Shown here: positions 1 through 8,187 of the stretch, piece by piece
Position numbering within the stretch: position 1 is the first letter of the stretch
How the letters are laid out: the number at the start of each line of letters is the position of its first letter
Assembly (NCBI GenBank): GCA_046565595.1
Contig: JBKHYG010000021.1
Location: 7,684 to 71,683, forward strand
Direction of reading: 5' to 3'
Length of the DNA stretch: 64,000 bases
Source: JBKHYG01 sp046565595
GTDB lineage: Bacteria; Actinomycetota; AC-67
The notes under the pieces: generated by a model
Told to the model about the DNA's origin: nothing
Databases searched by the model: none
Seen by the model: the letters and a program-made list of their open reading frames with translations, nothing else
Translations under genes and position numbers: made by a program

Positions 1-189
1 GCCGATGCGGCGACCGTGGTCTCGAGGGCTTCTGCCGACCATGTCTTGGCGGGGGTTCCGCTCTCGCGCCTAGAGCCGGACGCTCATCCGAACGATCTAC
101 TGGTCGCGGTAACCGAGCAACGCAGCCGCGATGACATCGACACCCTCGCCGAAGCGGTCGCGCGCGCATCCAAGGAGACAGCGCGATGA
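1..189 (+). CDS. gcvPA: glycine dehydrogenase (decarboxylating) subunit 1, 3' end only
   Basis: Frame 1 is open from the window edge to TGA at 187-189 and encodes the last 62 residues of a protein whose tail (LLVAVTEQRSRDDID) matches the C-terminus of the N-terminal half of glycine decarboxylase P-protein. The P-protein decarboxylates glycine and passes the aminomethyl group to lipoyl-GcvH in the glycine cleavage system. The stop overlaps the gcvPB start in an ATGA junction, which fits the two-subunit P-protein of many bacteria and archaea. The N-terminus lies outside the window. Confidence 0.88.
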   Translation, partial: ADAATVVSRASADHVLAGVPLSRLEPDAHPNDLLVAVTEQRSRDDIDTLAEAVARASKETAR

Positions 190-1655
190 CACTGCAAGCT
201 TCGAACACCCCTGCAGAACAGACCCTGATGGAACGAAGCCGTCCGGGACGCCGAGCAGCGAAGATGCCTTCGCTAGATGTGCCAGAGATCGCGGCTGACG
301 CGATCCCTGCGAACCTGCTGCGGCTAAGCCCCGTGGCTCTGCCGGAGTTGGCCGAACGGGACCTGGTCACCCACTACACGCGTCTGTCGCGACGCAACTA
401 CGGCATCGATCTGGGCTTCTACCCTCTGGGCTCTTGCACTATGAAGTACAACCCCAGGCTGAACGAAGAGGTCGCCGCGATGCCTGGGTTCAGGAGACTC
501 CATCCTTTGCAGCCAGAGGAGCAGGTCCAGGGCACCCTGCGTCTGCTCGTCGAACTCGAAGAGGCACTGAACGAGATGACGGGCATGGCGGCAGCGACCT
601 TCCAGCCGGCGGCGGGCGCGCACGGGGAACTGACCGGGCTGCTGCTGATGCGTGCCTTCCATGCAGCAAACGGAGAACTCGACCAGAGGCGCAAGGTCAT
701 CATCCCCGCCGCGGCTCACGGAACCAACACAGCCAGCGTCCGGCTGGCCGGCTTCGAGACGGTCGAGGTACCTAGCGATCGTCGCGGCCTGGTCGACATC
801 GCCGCGCTGGAGGAACTCGTCGACGATGCGGTGGTCGGGTTGATGATCACGAACCCGAACACCCTTGGGCTGTTCGAGGACAACATCACCAAGATCGCCT
901 CGCTCATCCACGGCGTAGGTGGGTTGCTCTACTACGACGGCGCCAACCTGAACGCGATCGTCGGCCACTGCCGGCCCGGAGACATGGGTTTCGACATCGT
1001 CCACATGAACCTGCACAAGACCTTCTCGACCCCGCATGGCGGGGGAGGACCCGGTGCCGGGCCGATCGGGGTCTCCGAACGCTTGATCCCGTTCCTTCCA
1101 GGACCCCGACCCGCTCGCAACGCTGACGGGACCTTCGGTTGGCACCCAGCCGACGAGTTGTCGATCGGGCGGGTGCACGGCACCTGGGGGAACATCGGGG
1201 TATTGGTGCGAGCCTTCACCTACATAAGGACGCTCGGCGCCGAAGGGTTGCGAGGCGTCAGCGAGATGGCCGTGCTGAACGCCAACTACCTCTTGGCGCG
1301 GCTGAAGGAACGCTTCGATGTCGCATACGACACCCAGCCGCTACATGAGTTCGTCCTGACCGCCAACCGGCAGAAGGCTCGCGGCGCCCGGGCCATGGAT
1401 GTCGCTAAGCGTCTGATCGACCACGGGATGCACCCGATGACGGTCTACTTCCCGCTGGTGGTCGAAGAAGCGATGATGATCGAGCCGACAGAGACCGAGT
1501 CTCGCGAGACGCTGGACGCCTTCGTAGAGGCCCTGTTCTCGATCGACCGCGAGATCGACGAGGATCTTGACACCGTCCTTGGCGCGCCTCACACCGCGCC
1601 GATCTCGCGGCCGGATGAAGCGACGGCAGCTCGCAGCCCCAAGGTGCGCTGGTAG
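186..1655 (+). CDS. gcvPB: glycine dehydrogenase (decarboxylating) subunit 2
   Basis: A 489-residue PLP-dependent subunit, full length for the family. The Schiff-base lysine is K278 in the motif NLHKTFSTPHGGGGPG; the substrate-side motif YPLGSCTMKYNP lies near residue 80. With GcvPA it forms the heterotetrameric P-protein that decarboxylates glycine in the cytoplasm. The ATG overlaps the upstream stop (ATGA), so translation is coupled to gcvPA. No gcvT or gcvH follows; the next genes are on the opposite strand. The assignment is secure from motif and neighbour. Confidence 0.95.
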   Translation: MTLQASNTPAEQTLMERSRPGRRAAKMPSLDVPEIAADAIPANLLRLSPVALPELAERDLVTHYTRLSRRNYGIDLGFYPLGSCTMKYNPRLNEEVAAMPGFRRLHPLQPEEQVQGTLRLLVELEEALNEMTGMAAATFQPAAGAHGELTGLLLMRAFHAANGELDQRRKVIIPAAAHGTNTASVRLAGFETVEVPSDRRGLVDIAALEELVDDAVVGLMITNPNTLGLFEDNITKIASLIHGVGGLLYYDGANLNAIVGHCRPGDMGFDIVHMNLHKTFSTPHGGGGPGAGPIGVSERLIPFLPGPRPARNADGTFGWHPADELSIGRVHGTWGNIGVLVRAFTYIRTLGAEGLRGVSEMAVLNANYLLARLKERFDVAYDTQPLHEFVLTANRQKARGARAMDVAKRLIDHGMHPMTVYFPLVVEEAMMIEPTETESRETLDAFVEALFSIDREIDEDLDTVLGAPHTAPISRPDEATAARSPKVRW

Positions 1656-1728
1656 GAGAGCCCGGCCAGTAGAGGGTCCCAGGCCGAGTGATCCCCTGCC
1701 TCCCGGTCTTACTTTACAGAACACACAT

Positions 1729-1804
1729 TATCGGCGTTATGCCTCTGGCCTGGGACCTTCCGAGCGTATCGGGGTTATGCCTCTGGCCTGGGGCCTTCCG
1801 GGCG
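1729..1804. repeat. 38-bp tandem duplication covering the ppm stop codon
   Basis: Two abutting 38-bp units, 1729-1766 and 1767-1804, differ at about three positions. Each contains the sequence TTATGCCTCTGGCCTGGG. The right-hand unit encodes the last residues and stop codon of the minus-strand glycosyltransferase gene; the left-hand unit repeats the same ending (EGPRPEA, stop) just beyond the stop. It lies in the convergent gap after gcvPB. Confidence 0.9.
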
Positions 1805-2506
1805 TCTGCGCTGAGCCGCCCACCGAGCCACCGTCACCAGCGCTTCGAGGACGATCGCGCGACTCATCTTGCTGCTGCCGGCGCGCCTCTCGGTGAAACA
1901 GATCGGGACCTCGCAGATCTCGAAGCCGTTCAGCCAGGTTCGCCAAGCCATCTCGATCTGGAAGCCGTAACCGTCGCTGGTGACCGAATCCAGATCGAGC
2001 GCCGATAACGCGCGTCGGCTGTATGCGCGGAACCCGCTGGTGGAATCCCTGACCGGTAAGCCCAAGGCTCTCCTGGCATAGCGATTCCCGAAACGGCTGA
2101 GAGCCTCCCTCGCGCGGCTCCAGCCTTGCGTGCGGCCGCCCGGCACATAGCGACTCCCTATCGCCAGGTCGCATCGTCCCAGGGCCGCGATCAGGCGCGG
2201 CACATCCGAAGCATCGTGGCTGCCATCGGCATCCATCTCGAGTATCGCGTGCACGCTCTCATCGGCCAGCAGGAGCTTGAACGAATCGAGGTACGCCCGC
2301 CCGAGGCCCTGTTTGCCGGGTCGGTGATGTACCTGGATGCGAGCGTCGCCAGCTGCCAGGTCATCCGCGATGTCCCCCGTCCCGTCCGGCGAAGCGTCGT
2401 CGGCTATGAGGATGCGCACTTCGGGAGCCGCGTCACGGATCGCCGCGACCGTCACAGCGAGCATCTCGGCCTCGTTGTAGGTCGGCAGCACGACCACCGC
2501 GCTCAC
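1775..2506 (-). CDS. ppm1: polyprenol-phosphate mannosyltransferase-like GT2 family enzyme
   Basis: A 243-residue GT2 glycosyltransferase beginning at GTG 2504-2506; the reading frame extends further upstream only inside lnt. Visible motifs are VVVLPTYNE at the N-terminus, IADDASPDGTG, and the metal-binding MDADGSHDASD typical of dolichol/polyprenol-phosphate mannose synthases. It should transfer mannose from GDP-mannose to polyprenyl phosphate at the membrane, supplying lipoglycan synthesis or protein O-mannosylation. The start overlaps the lnt stop (GTGA). In mycobacteria the same two activities are fused as one Ppm1 protein, so this is the split arrangement. The last codons lie in a tandem duplication. 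Confidence 0.85.
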   Translation of the reverse strand: MSAVVVLPTYNEAEMLAVTVAAIRDAAPEVRILIADDASPDGTGDIADDLAAGDARIQVHHRPGKQGLGRAYLDSFKLLLADESVHAILEMDADGSHDASDVPRLIAALGRCDLAIGSRYVPGGRTQGWSRAREALSRFGNRYARRALGLPVRDSTSGFRAYSRRALSALDLDSVTSDGYGFQIEMAWRTWLNGFEICEVPICFTERRAGSSKMSRAIVLEALVTVARWAAQRRRPEGPRPEA

Positions 2507-3993
2507 GGCTTCGATCTCCGGTAACGAGACTCGTGCGAGATCATGCCCACTGCCAGCAGGAACAGCGCGATCTCGAGCATGCGACCGAACCGCGCGTACC
2601 AGGTGCGGCCTTGCACCGGACGCAGACCCTGACGGATCACGGTTTCGGCGAAGTGGTCGGTGGCTTGCAGGATCCGGCCGTCGGGCATGATGAATGCGCT
2701 GATCCCGGTGATCGCGGCTTGGACGACAGGCTTGCCGTGTTCGCGTGCACGCATCCGGCTCATCTCCAGATGCTGGCGACTCGCCTTGCTGCGGCCGTAA
2801 GAGGCGTTGTTGGTAGAGACCACGATGATCTCGGCGCCGTCGGCAACTATGCGACGGATGTCTCGTGCGTAGGTGGACTCGAAGCAGATCGCGCTTCCGA
2901 TCGTCACACCATCGACGGTGACCACACCCGGACCTTCGCCGGGCGCAAGGTCCCCGGGCAGGTATTCCTCGAGGATCGGCAGCACGCGGCGCGGCCATCC
3001 CCACGGGACGAACTCACCGAAGGGCACTAGATGCCTCTTGGCTACCTGATCGGTGATCCCCTGGGGCGTCACCAACAGGTTGGTATTGCGTTGCTTCCCG
3101 TCCGCGTCGTCGGTGATCGCTCCAACCAGGAAGGGAACACCGAGGCGGCGGACCTGCTGGAGGGTCTCGGCGAACAGCTCTGGCATATCAGCAGGGTCAC
3201 GGTCGTAGGCGTTCTCCGGCCAGATGACGAGGTCCGGCGCATCCTCGCTCGAGATGGTCGCGGTCTGGCGGAGATGCTGGCGGACGATGATCTCGTCCTC
3301 TGGACCCACACGACCGCGACGCGGCAAGCCGATCAGCCGTTCCTCGGGGCCACTGCCTTGGACGATCGCTACCTCGAAGGGCTCGCGCTCTGCTCCTACG
3401 CCTATAGGAAGCACCCCGGCCAGCGTCGGAGTGATGTAGGCCGCGACGATCGCCACCAATATGGGTCTTCGCAGGCAACGAACGACGCTGAACAGCAGCG
3501 CGGCCTCTAGGACCATCCAGAGGCTAACCAGCCTCACTCCGCCGAAGGCGGCGAGGTTGCCGAGCGTGTCGCCGCCGGAATAGCCGAGCGACCCCCACTC
3601 GAACCCTCCGAGCGGGACCGTCGCGCGCGCCAGTTCGATCGCAGCGAACCAGACCGCCACCTGGAAGGCTCCCCCCGGCTCTCTCCTCCCCCACCTGCCC
3701 CATGCAGCCAGCCACCCGAACCCCGCGAGCCAAGCAGCCTGTGAAGCGGCGAGAGCCACCACCGCGTACCAACCGAACGGCCCTAGCCACGCCAGCATCG
3801 GTCCGAAGAAGGCCACTCCGAACACGGCGCCGATCAAGGCACCCTGTCGGGGAGGGATGTCCCGCAGCAGCCACAGCAGCGCGACGATGCCGAGGAACCC
3901 CCCTGGGGCGAACACCGTCTGCGGGAAGGCCGTCTGGCCTAGGACGCCTGCCACCGCCGCGGCGAGGAGCCGATGCGGCAGACGCAACATCAT
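2503..3993 (-). CDS. lnt: apolipoprotein N-acyltransferase
   Basis: A 496-residue polytopic membrane protein with a C-terminal nitrilase domain. The first ~200 residues are hydrophobic. The nitrilase part shows the catalytic triad in its usual contexts: Glu in VIWPENAYDRDP, Lys in AKRHLVPFGEFVPW and Cys in GSAICFESTYARD. It adds the third acyl chain to diacylglyceryl-modified lipoproteins, the step after Lgt (encoded at 25.8 kb) and signal peptidase II. I place the start at the first of two ATG codons (3991-3993), one base after the DUF4193 stop; a 37-residue upstream extension would run inside that gene. Operon DUF4193-lnt-ppm1. Confidence 0.93.
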   Translation of the reverse strand: MMLRLPHRLLAAAVAGVLGQTAFPQTVFAPGGFLGIVALLWLLRDIPPRQGALIGAVFGVAFFGPMLAWLGPFGWYAVVALAASQAAWLAGFGWLAAWGRWGRREPGGAFQVAVWFAAIELARATVPLGGFEWGSLGYSGGDTLGNLAAFGGVRLVSLWMVLEAALLFSVVRCLRRPILVAIVAAYITPTLAGVLPIGVGAEREPFEVAIVQGSGPEERLIGLPRRGRVGPEDEIIVRQHLRQTATISSEDAPDLVIWPENAYDRDPADMPELFAETLQQVRRLGVPFLVGAITDDADGKQRNTNLLVTPQGITDQVAKRHLVPFGEFVPWGWPRRVLPILEEYLPGDLAPGEGPGVVTVDGVTIGSAICFESTYARDIRRIVADGAEIIVVSTNNASYGRSKASRQHLEMSRMRAREHGKPVVQAAITGISAFIMPDGRILQATDHFAETVIRQGLRPVQGRTWYARFGRMLEIALFLLAVGMISHESRYRRSKP

Positions 3994-3994
3994 C

Positions 3995-4273
3995 TCAGGC
4001 GCAATCCTGGCAGTACTTCTTCTTCGGGTCAGCCATCTGAGAGCGATGCTTGACCAGGAAGCATGATTGGCAGACGAACTCGTTGGCCTGCTGAGGCACG
4101 GCACGCTCGATCAACTGCTCGGTACGCGAGTCATCCACGACCGGCTCGTCGTCGTCCTCTTCGTCCCCTTCGCTGATCTCTTCGATGCTGCCGACGCCTT
4201 CTTCGGTCACATCGTCGTCGTCATCGTCCTCTTCGGACTCGAGATCGGGCTCTACGACCTCTTCCTCTGCCAC
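3995..4273 (-). CDS. DUF4193 family acidic zinc-ribbon-like protein
   Basis: A 92-residue protein with a very acidic first half (runs of Asp and Glu) and a C-terminal CQSC...CQDC pair, the typical DUF4193 layout of actinobacteria. The four cysteines probably bind one zinc. Function is unknown. The start is GTG at 4271-4273 with a GGAG ribosome-binding site upstream. It leads the lnt-ppm1 operon with one base between its stop and the lnt start. Co-occurrence with envelope genes is context only and does not prove a related role. Confidence 0.85.
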   Translation of the reverse strand: MAEEEVVEPDLESEEDDDDDDVTEEGVGSIEEISEGDEEDDDEPVVDDSRTEQLIERAVPQQANEFVCQSCFLVKHRSQMADPKKKYCQDCA

Positions 4274-4379
4274 TAACTCTCCTTCGTTGCGTACCTTCCG
4301 GCGGGCGCGTTATAGCCGACACCAGGCGCCTCCGCAACGGAGCGGGCATATCCCACCCCACCTATAGGCTCCCGCCGAG

Positions 4380-5345
4380 ATGGTGAAGTTGCGGGCAGAC
4401 GCCTGGGATCCCTCCTATGGCCGGGGCTTCGAGGCCCTCGAGGAGGCCTCCGAGACGGCGGTAGATACCAGCGTGGAAACAGGCTGGGACCAGCCGCTAC
4501 CTGGATCAGCCGACCCCTCGATGCTGACCTCGCTGGTCGACGGCACGATGCGTCTAGAGATGCGGCTTGTCGCGTCCGAAGGGCTGCTGCGGGCTCCGGG
4601 ACTGATCGGTTCGGTCGCGGCCGGATCGTGCGAAGTGGGTCCTCGCAGCGGATTCGGAGCGATCGAGGTTCGCCGCCTGGCGATCACCGGGGCTGATCTT
4701 CGCGTGCCGGGCTTCGATCTCGAGGTAGGAGGCTCGATCCTGTCCTTCGAACCTGTCTCGACGCCTGGGAACGATGACCTGGCTGTGATGAATGCCCTCC
4801 GAGATGCGATGACAGATCTCGAGGTTTCCGTGGCGACCACGCTCGCATCCGATCCGGACCGACTGGTGATCGTGGACGGGCCTCTGCGGTTCACCACTCC
4901 CACGCAAGCTCCGATCGTCGGGCTCATCAAGAGAGCCGTGCGGCGATATCTGCCGGACGCCGAGGAAGCGCTGCTCCCCCGTCTGGATCCCGGCCAGAGG
5001 ACGCCATTGTTCGCCCTCGGCGACCCGCAGGCCGGCAGTCACCGCTACTCGTGGTACTCCCGCATCGGCATCCCGCGGATCGGCCAGCACGAGCTCTCTG
5101 GCCTGGTCCGTTGCGAGGTCGCCGCCGCCCTAGGTCTCCCAGAAGCCAGACGGCTGGCTGATCTCGTCGCTGGCAACCTCCCCCGCTTGGGTGGGCGACC
5201 AGACGATCCCCGCACGCCGCAGAACCTGCTGCCCGTCTCTGGGCTCGAGCGCAAGCTCCGGCATCATCTAGGCGACCGGGCACTGGTCGCTCGGGCCTGC
5301 AGCAGGTGGATCACCCAGATCGCACGCCAGGAGGCGACAGTATGA
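4380..5345 (+). CDS. nurA: NurA-like 5'-3' nuclease domain protein
   Basis: A 321-residue protein with the sparse acidic motifs of NurA nucleases: SLVDGTMR near residue 51 and VIVDGPL near residue 162, both expected to hold metal-binding aspartates, and a conserved-looking RYSWYSRIG late in the chain. NurA degrades DNA 5' to 3' with the HerA translocase. Similarity is weak by eye, but the next gene is HerA and overlaps it by 4 bp (ATGA), followed by SbcD and SbcC, which makes the call firm. Expected activity: Mn-dependent nuclease in double-strand-break end resection. Confidence 0.78.
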   Translation: MVKLRADAWDPSYGRGFEALEEASETAVDTSVETGWDQPLPGSADPSMLTSLVDGTMRLEMRLVASEGLLRAPGLIGSVAAGSCEVGPRSGFGAIEVRRLAITGADLRVPGFDLEVGGSILSFEPVSTPGNDDLAVMNALRDAMTDLEVSVATTLASDPDRLVIVDGPLRFTTPTQAPIVGLIKRAVRRYLPDAEEALLPRLDPGQRTPLFALGDPQAGSHRYSWYSRIGIPRIGQHELSGLVRCEVAAALGLPEARRLADLVAGNLPRLGGRPDDPRTPQNLLPVSGLERKLRHHLGDRALVARACSRWITQIARQEATV

Positions 5346-7036
5346 CCCAGCAGCACACATCTGAGCCCGTCGGACTGGTCCAAGGGGTCGATCCGGCGTC
5401 ACCACTCACCTTCTGGGTAGCGGTCTCTCCTGACTCCTACCTGCAGTTGGATGACGCGGTGTTGATCGATTCCGAGGTGCCCGGACGCGGACGGGTCCGC
5501 ATCTCTGGGATAGTCCAGGATGTTCGCGCTCAGCACGAAGGCGCCAGTCTCGCCTCGGATGTGTTCCTGGCCGACCAGGATGTCCTGCCGGTGCAGACAG
5601 CCGTCGACGCTCAGGTCGTCGTGACCCGCGTCTCCCCCGAGATCTTCGTGCCTCCTATGCCCGGCCTACCCGCGTTCCGGGCGCGGGGCGGCGAGCGTGA
5701 TGAGGTCCTTGGTTTCAGCACCATCGAGCGGCGCCTGCCAGCCGGATTGTCGCGAGACGGCGAACCGATCTGGCTCGACCTCGATTTCCTCGACGGTAAG
5801 AAGGGCGCGCACATCAACATCTCAGGTATCAGCGGGGTTGCGACCAAGACCTCGTACGCGTTGTTCCTGCTGTACGCGCTCTTCCACTCTGATGCTCTGG
5901 GTCCTACGGCAACCAACGCGAAGGCGCTGATCTTCAATGTGAAGGGCGAGGATCTGCTCTGGCTCGACCACCCGACGAACTCGGCTTCCTTCGATCCCAC
6001 CCAATACGAGGCGCTCGGACTGAAGCCTGGACCCTTCGAGAGCGTCGGCCTATGGGCACCTGCCCGCAGAGGAAGCGGAGACACTGTGCTGCCGGCGGTA
6101 TCGGGCAGACAGCGTGGCGTGACCGCCTACGGCTGGACGGTCCGCCAGTTCGTAGAGGACCGGCTCCTTCGTTTCCTGTTCGCGGAGGCCAACGACGCCA
6201 ACTCCCAGATCGGGGATCTCGTCGCGAGGATCGAGACCGCTCTGGAACGCGGCCTCCGACCCCCTACCGAAGACGCGTCTTCGATGGTGACCGAGGAAGG
6301 CGTGGTCATCGGTTCGCTGCGAGATCTGGTCGCTCACATCGAGGCGCGTCTAGACGCTGAAGATCCTGCCTACCTCGGTCGGATCGCTCCGGGTACCGCC
6401 AGCGCCTTCATCAGGCGACTGAACGGAGTCGTCCCAGAGGTTGAGCAACTGATCCTGGATTCCTCGGTCGAGCATCCCGAGCGTTATCAGATCGATTTCG
6501 ATGGAGCCCAGGTGACCGTGGTGGATATCCACAACCTCAAGGATCGAGCCAAGAGGTTCGTGACCGGCGTGGTCGTACGCCGCATGTTCGAGGCCAAGGA
6601 GGACACCGGCGAACGCGAGCCGCTGAACTTCCTGGTGCTCGACGAACTGAATCGCTACGCGCCGCGAGAAGGTTGGAGCCCGATCAAAGAGATCCTGCTG
6701 GATATCGCCGAGCGCGGCCGCTCGATGGGCATGATCTTGATCGGCGCCGAACAGACGGCAAGCGAGGTCGAACGCCGCATCGTCGCGAACTCGGCCTTCC
6801 GGGTCGTTGGGCGCCTGGATGCAGCCGAGTCCGCGCGGAGCGAGTACGCATTCCTGCCTGCGGTCACCCGCGCACGCGCCAGCATCCTCGAGCCCGGCTC
6901 GATGGTGCTGCAGCAGCCCACCATCCCGATCCCCCTTCAGTTGCGGTTCCCCTTCCCCGCTTGGGCCACGCGCAAGGAAGAAGCCTTGATCGAGACAGAT
7001 GACGAGGAACTCTTCAAGCGGGCCGGCGGACGATGA
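5342..7036 (+). CDS. herA: HerA-like hexameric DNA translocase ATPase
   Basis: A 564-residue FtsK/HerA-type ATPase. An N-terminal barrel-like region (~1-110) precedes the P-loop GISGVATKT near residue 161, and Walker B is LNFLVLDELNRYAP near 433. A later TASEVERRIVANSA segment matches the sensor region of HerA. HerA assembles as a hexamer and feeds DNA to NurA. The start is the ATG overlapping the nurA stop; a frame extension upstream lies inside nurA. The stop overlaps the sbcD start (ATGA). HerA-NurA also occurs in antiviral systems, but the SbcCD partners here favour repair. Confidence 0.87.
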   Translation: MTQQHTSEPVGLVQGVDPASPLTFWVAVSPDSYLQLDDAVLIDSEVPGRGRVRISGIVQDVRAQHEGASLASDVFLADQDVLPVQTAVDAQVVVTRVSPEIFVPPMPGLPAFRARGGERDEVLGFSTIERRLPAGLSRDGEPIWLDLDFLDGKKGAHINISGISGVATKTSYALFLLYALFHSDALGPTATNAKALIFNVKGEDLLWLDHPTNSASFDPTQYEALGLKPGPFESVGLWAPARRGSGDTVLPAVSGRQRGVTAYGWTVRQFVEDRLLRFLFAEANDANSQIGDLVARIETALERGLRPPTEDASSMVTEEGVVIGSLRDLVAHIEARLDAEDPAYLGRIAPGTASAFIRRLNGVVPEVEQLILDSSVEHPERYQIDFDGAQVTVVDIHNLKDRAKRFVTGVVVRRMFEAKEDTGEREPLNFLVLDELNRYAPREGWSPIKEILLDIAERGRSMGMILIGAEQTASEVERRIVANSAFRVVGRLDAAESARSEYAFLPAVTRARASILEPGSMVLQQPTIPIPLQLRFPFPAWATRKEEALIETDDEELFKRAGGR

Positions 7037-8187
7037 GGTTCCTGCACACCAGCGATTGGCACATCGGGCGAACCATCCGGGGTCGTGACCGGATGCAGGA
7101 AGCGGCCGCGGTGCTGGACGAGATCGTCGAGATAGCGGCGGACGCTCGACTCGATCTGGTGATCATCGCCGGCGACCTGTTCGACGCTCGGGTCCCTCCC
7201 GCCGAAGCAGAGAAACTCGTCAATCAGACGCTCCTACGCTTGCGGGATACGGGCGCTGCGGTCGTCGCCATAGCCGGAAACCACGAGAGCCAGCCTCGGC
7301 TGGAAGCGGTCGTGCCGCTGTTCGCCGAGCTGGGCATCCATCTGGTGACCAAGGTTCGCTTGCCCGGTGACGGAGGCATCATCACCGTGCCCTCGCGCTC
7401 TGGCGAAGAGACAGCCGAGATCGCATGCATCCCGTTCGTACCCGAGCGCGCCTTCGGCGACGCTTCCTCGGTCTTCGAAGACATCGGTAGTTGGCCGGCG
7501 GCTTACGCCGACCAGATGGCTCGGTTGTTGCAGGTCTTCGCCTCGCACATGACGCCGGGGACGCTCCATCTGATGGCGGCGCATCTGCTGGCGAGCGGCG
7601 CCAGGTTCGGTAAGGGTGGCGGTGAACGAGAGGTGACTCTCGGACCTAACTATGCGGTAACTGCATCCTCGCTCCCACCGACGCTCACCTACCTCGCGTT
7701 GGGACACATCCATCAGCCGCAGCGGGTGAAGGGCGCGCCCAGCCCCACCTGGTATTCGGGTAGCCCCTGGATGCTGGATTTCGGCGAAGAACGCGACGAC
7801 AAGTCGGTCCAGATCGTCGAGGCGTCCGCAGGCAAGCCGCCAAAGGTCGAACAGGTCCGGCTGGGCAGGCATCGGCGGCTGGTCACCCTCAAGGGGCCCC
7901 TCTCAGAGTTGCTTTCTGAAGCCGAGGCTCACGACGAGCACTATGTCCGGCTGCTGGTAGAGCTGGACGGGCCCCAACCGGGCCTGGCGGACCAACTCCG
8001 TGACGCCTTCCCGGGAGCGGTCACCATCACCCCCATCTATCCAGCCGTCGACGAGCAAGAACACGAGCCGATCGAGGGCCTGCCGATGCGGGATCGTTTC
8101 GAGAGGTTCCTTTCGACCAAAGGCATCGAGGAAGCCGCATGGCTGATGTCAGGCTTCGACGACCTGATCGAGGGGATCGATCTTTGA
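7033..8187 (+). CDS. sbcD: exonuclease SbcD / Mre11 family
   Basis: A 384-residue metallophosphoesterase with the full nuclease motif set: HTSDWHIGRTIRGRDR (Asp, His), VIIAGDLFDARVP (Asp), AIAGNHES (Asn, His), then HLLASG and GHIHQPQ. It is the nuclease subunit of the Mre11-Rad50/SbcCD complex, which opens blocked or hairpin DNA ends. Its length is normal for SbcD. Both ends overlap neighbours by 4 bp, herA upstream (ATGA) and sbcC downstream (TTGA), so all four resection proteins are probably made from one coupled message. Confidence 0.95.
   Translation: MRFLHTSDWHIGRTIRGRDRMQEAAAVLDEIVEIAADARLDLVIIAGDLFDARVPPAEAEKLVNQTLLRLRDTGAAVVAIAGNHESQPRLEAVVPLFAELGIHLVTKVRLPGDGGIITVPSRSGEETAEIACIPFVPERAFGDASSVFEDIGSWPAAYADQMARLLQVFASHMTPGTLHLMAAHLLASGARFGKGGGEREVTLGPNYAVTASSLPPTLTYLALGHIHQPQRVKGAPSPTWYSGSPWMLDFGEERDDKSVQIVEASAGKPPKVEQVRLGRHRRLVTLKGPLSELLSEAEAHDEHYVRLLVELDGPQPGLADQLRDAFPGAVTITPIYPAVDEQEHEPIEGLPMRDRFERFLSTKGIEEAAWLMSGFDDLIEGIDL

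Noticed and set aside
324..1178. 284-residue minus-strand frame inside gcvPB
   Set aside because: Antisense shadow of a well-supported gene.
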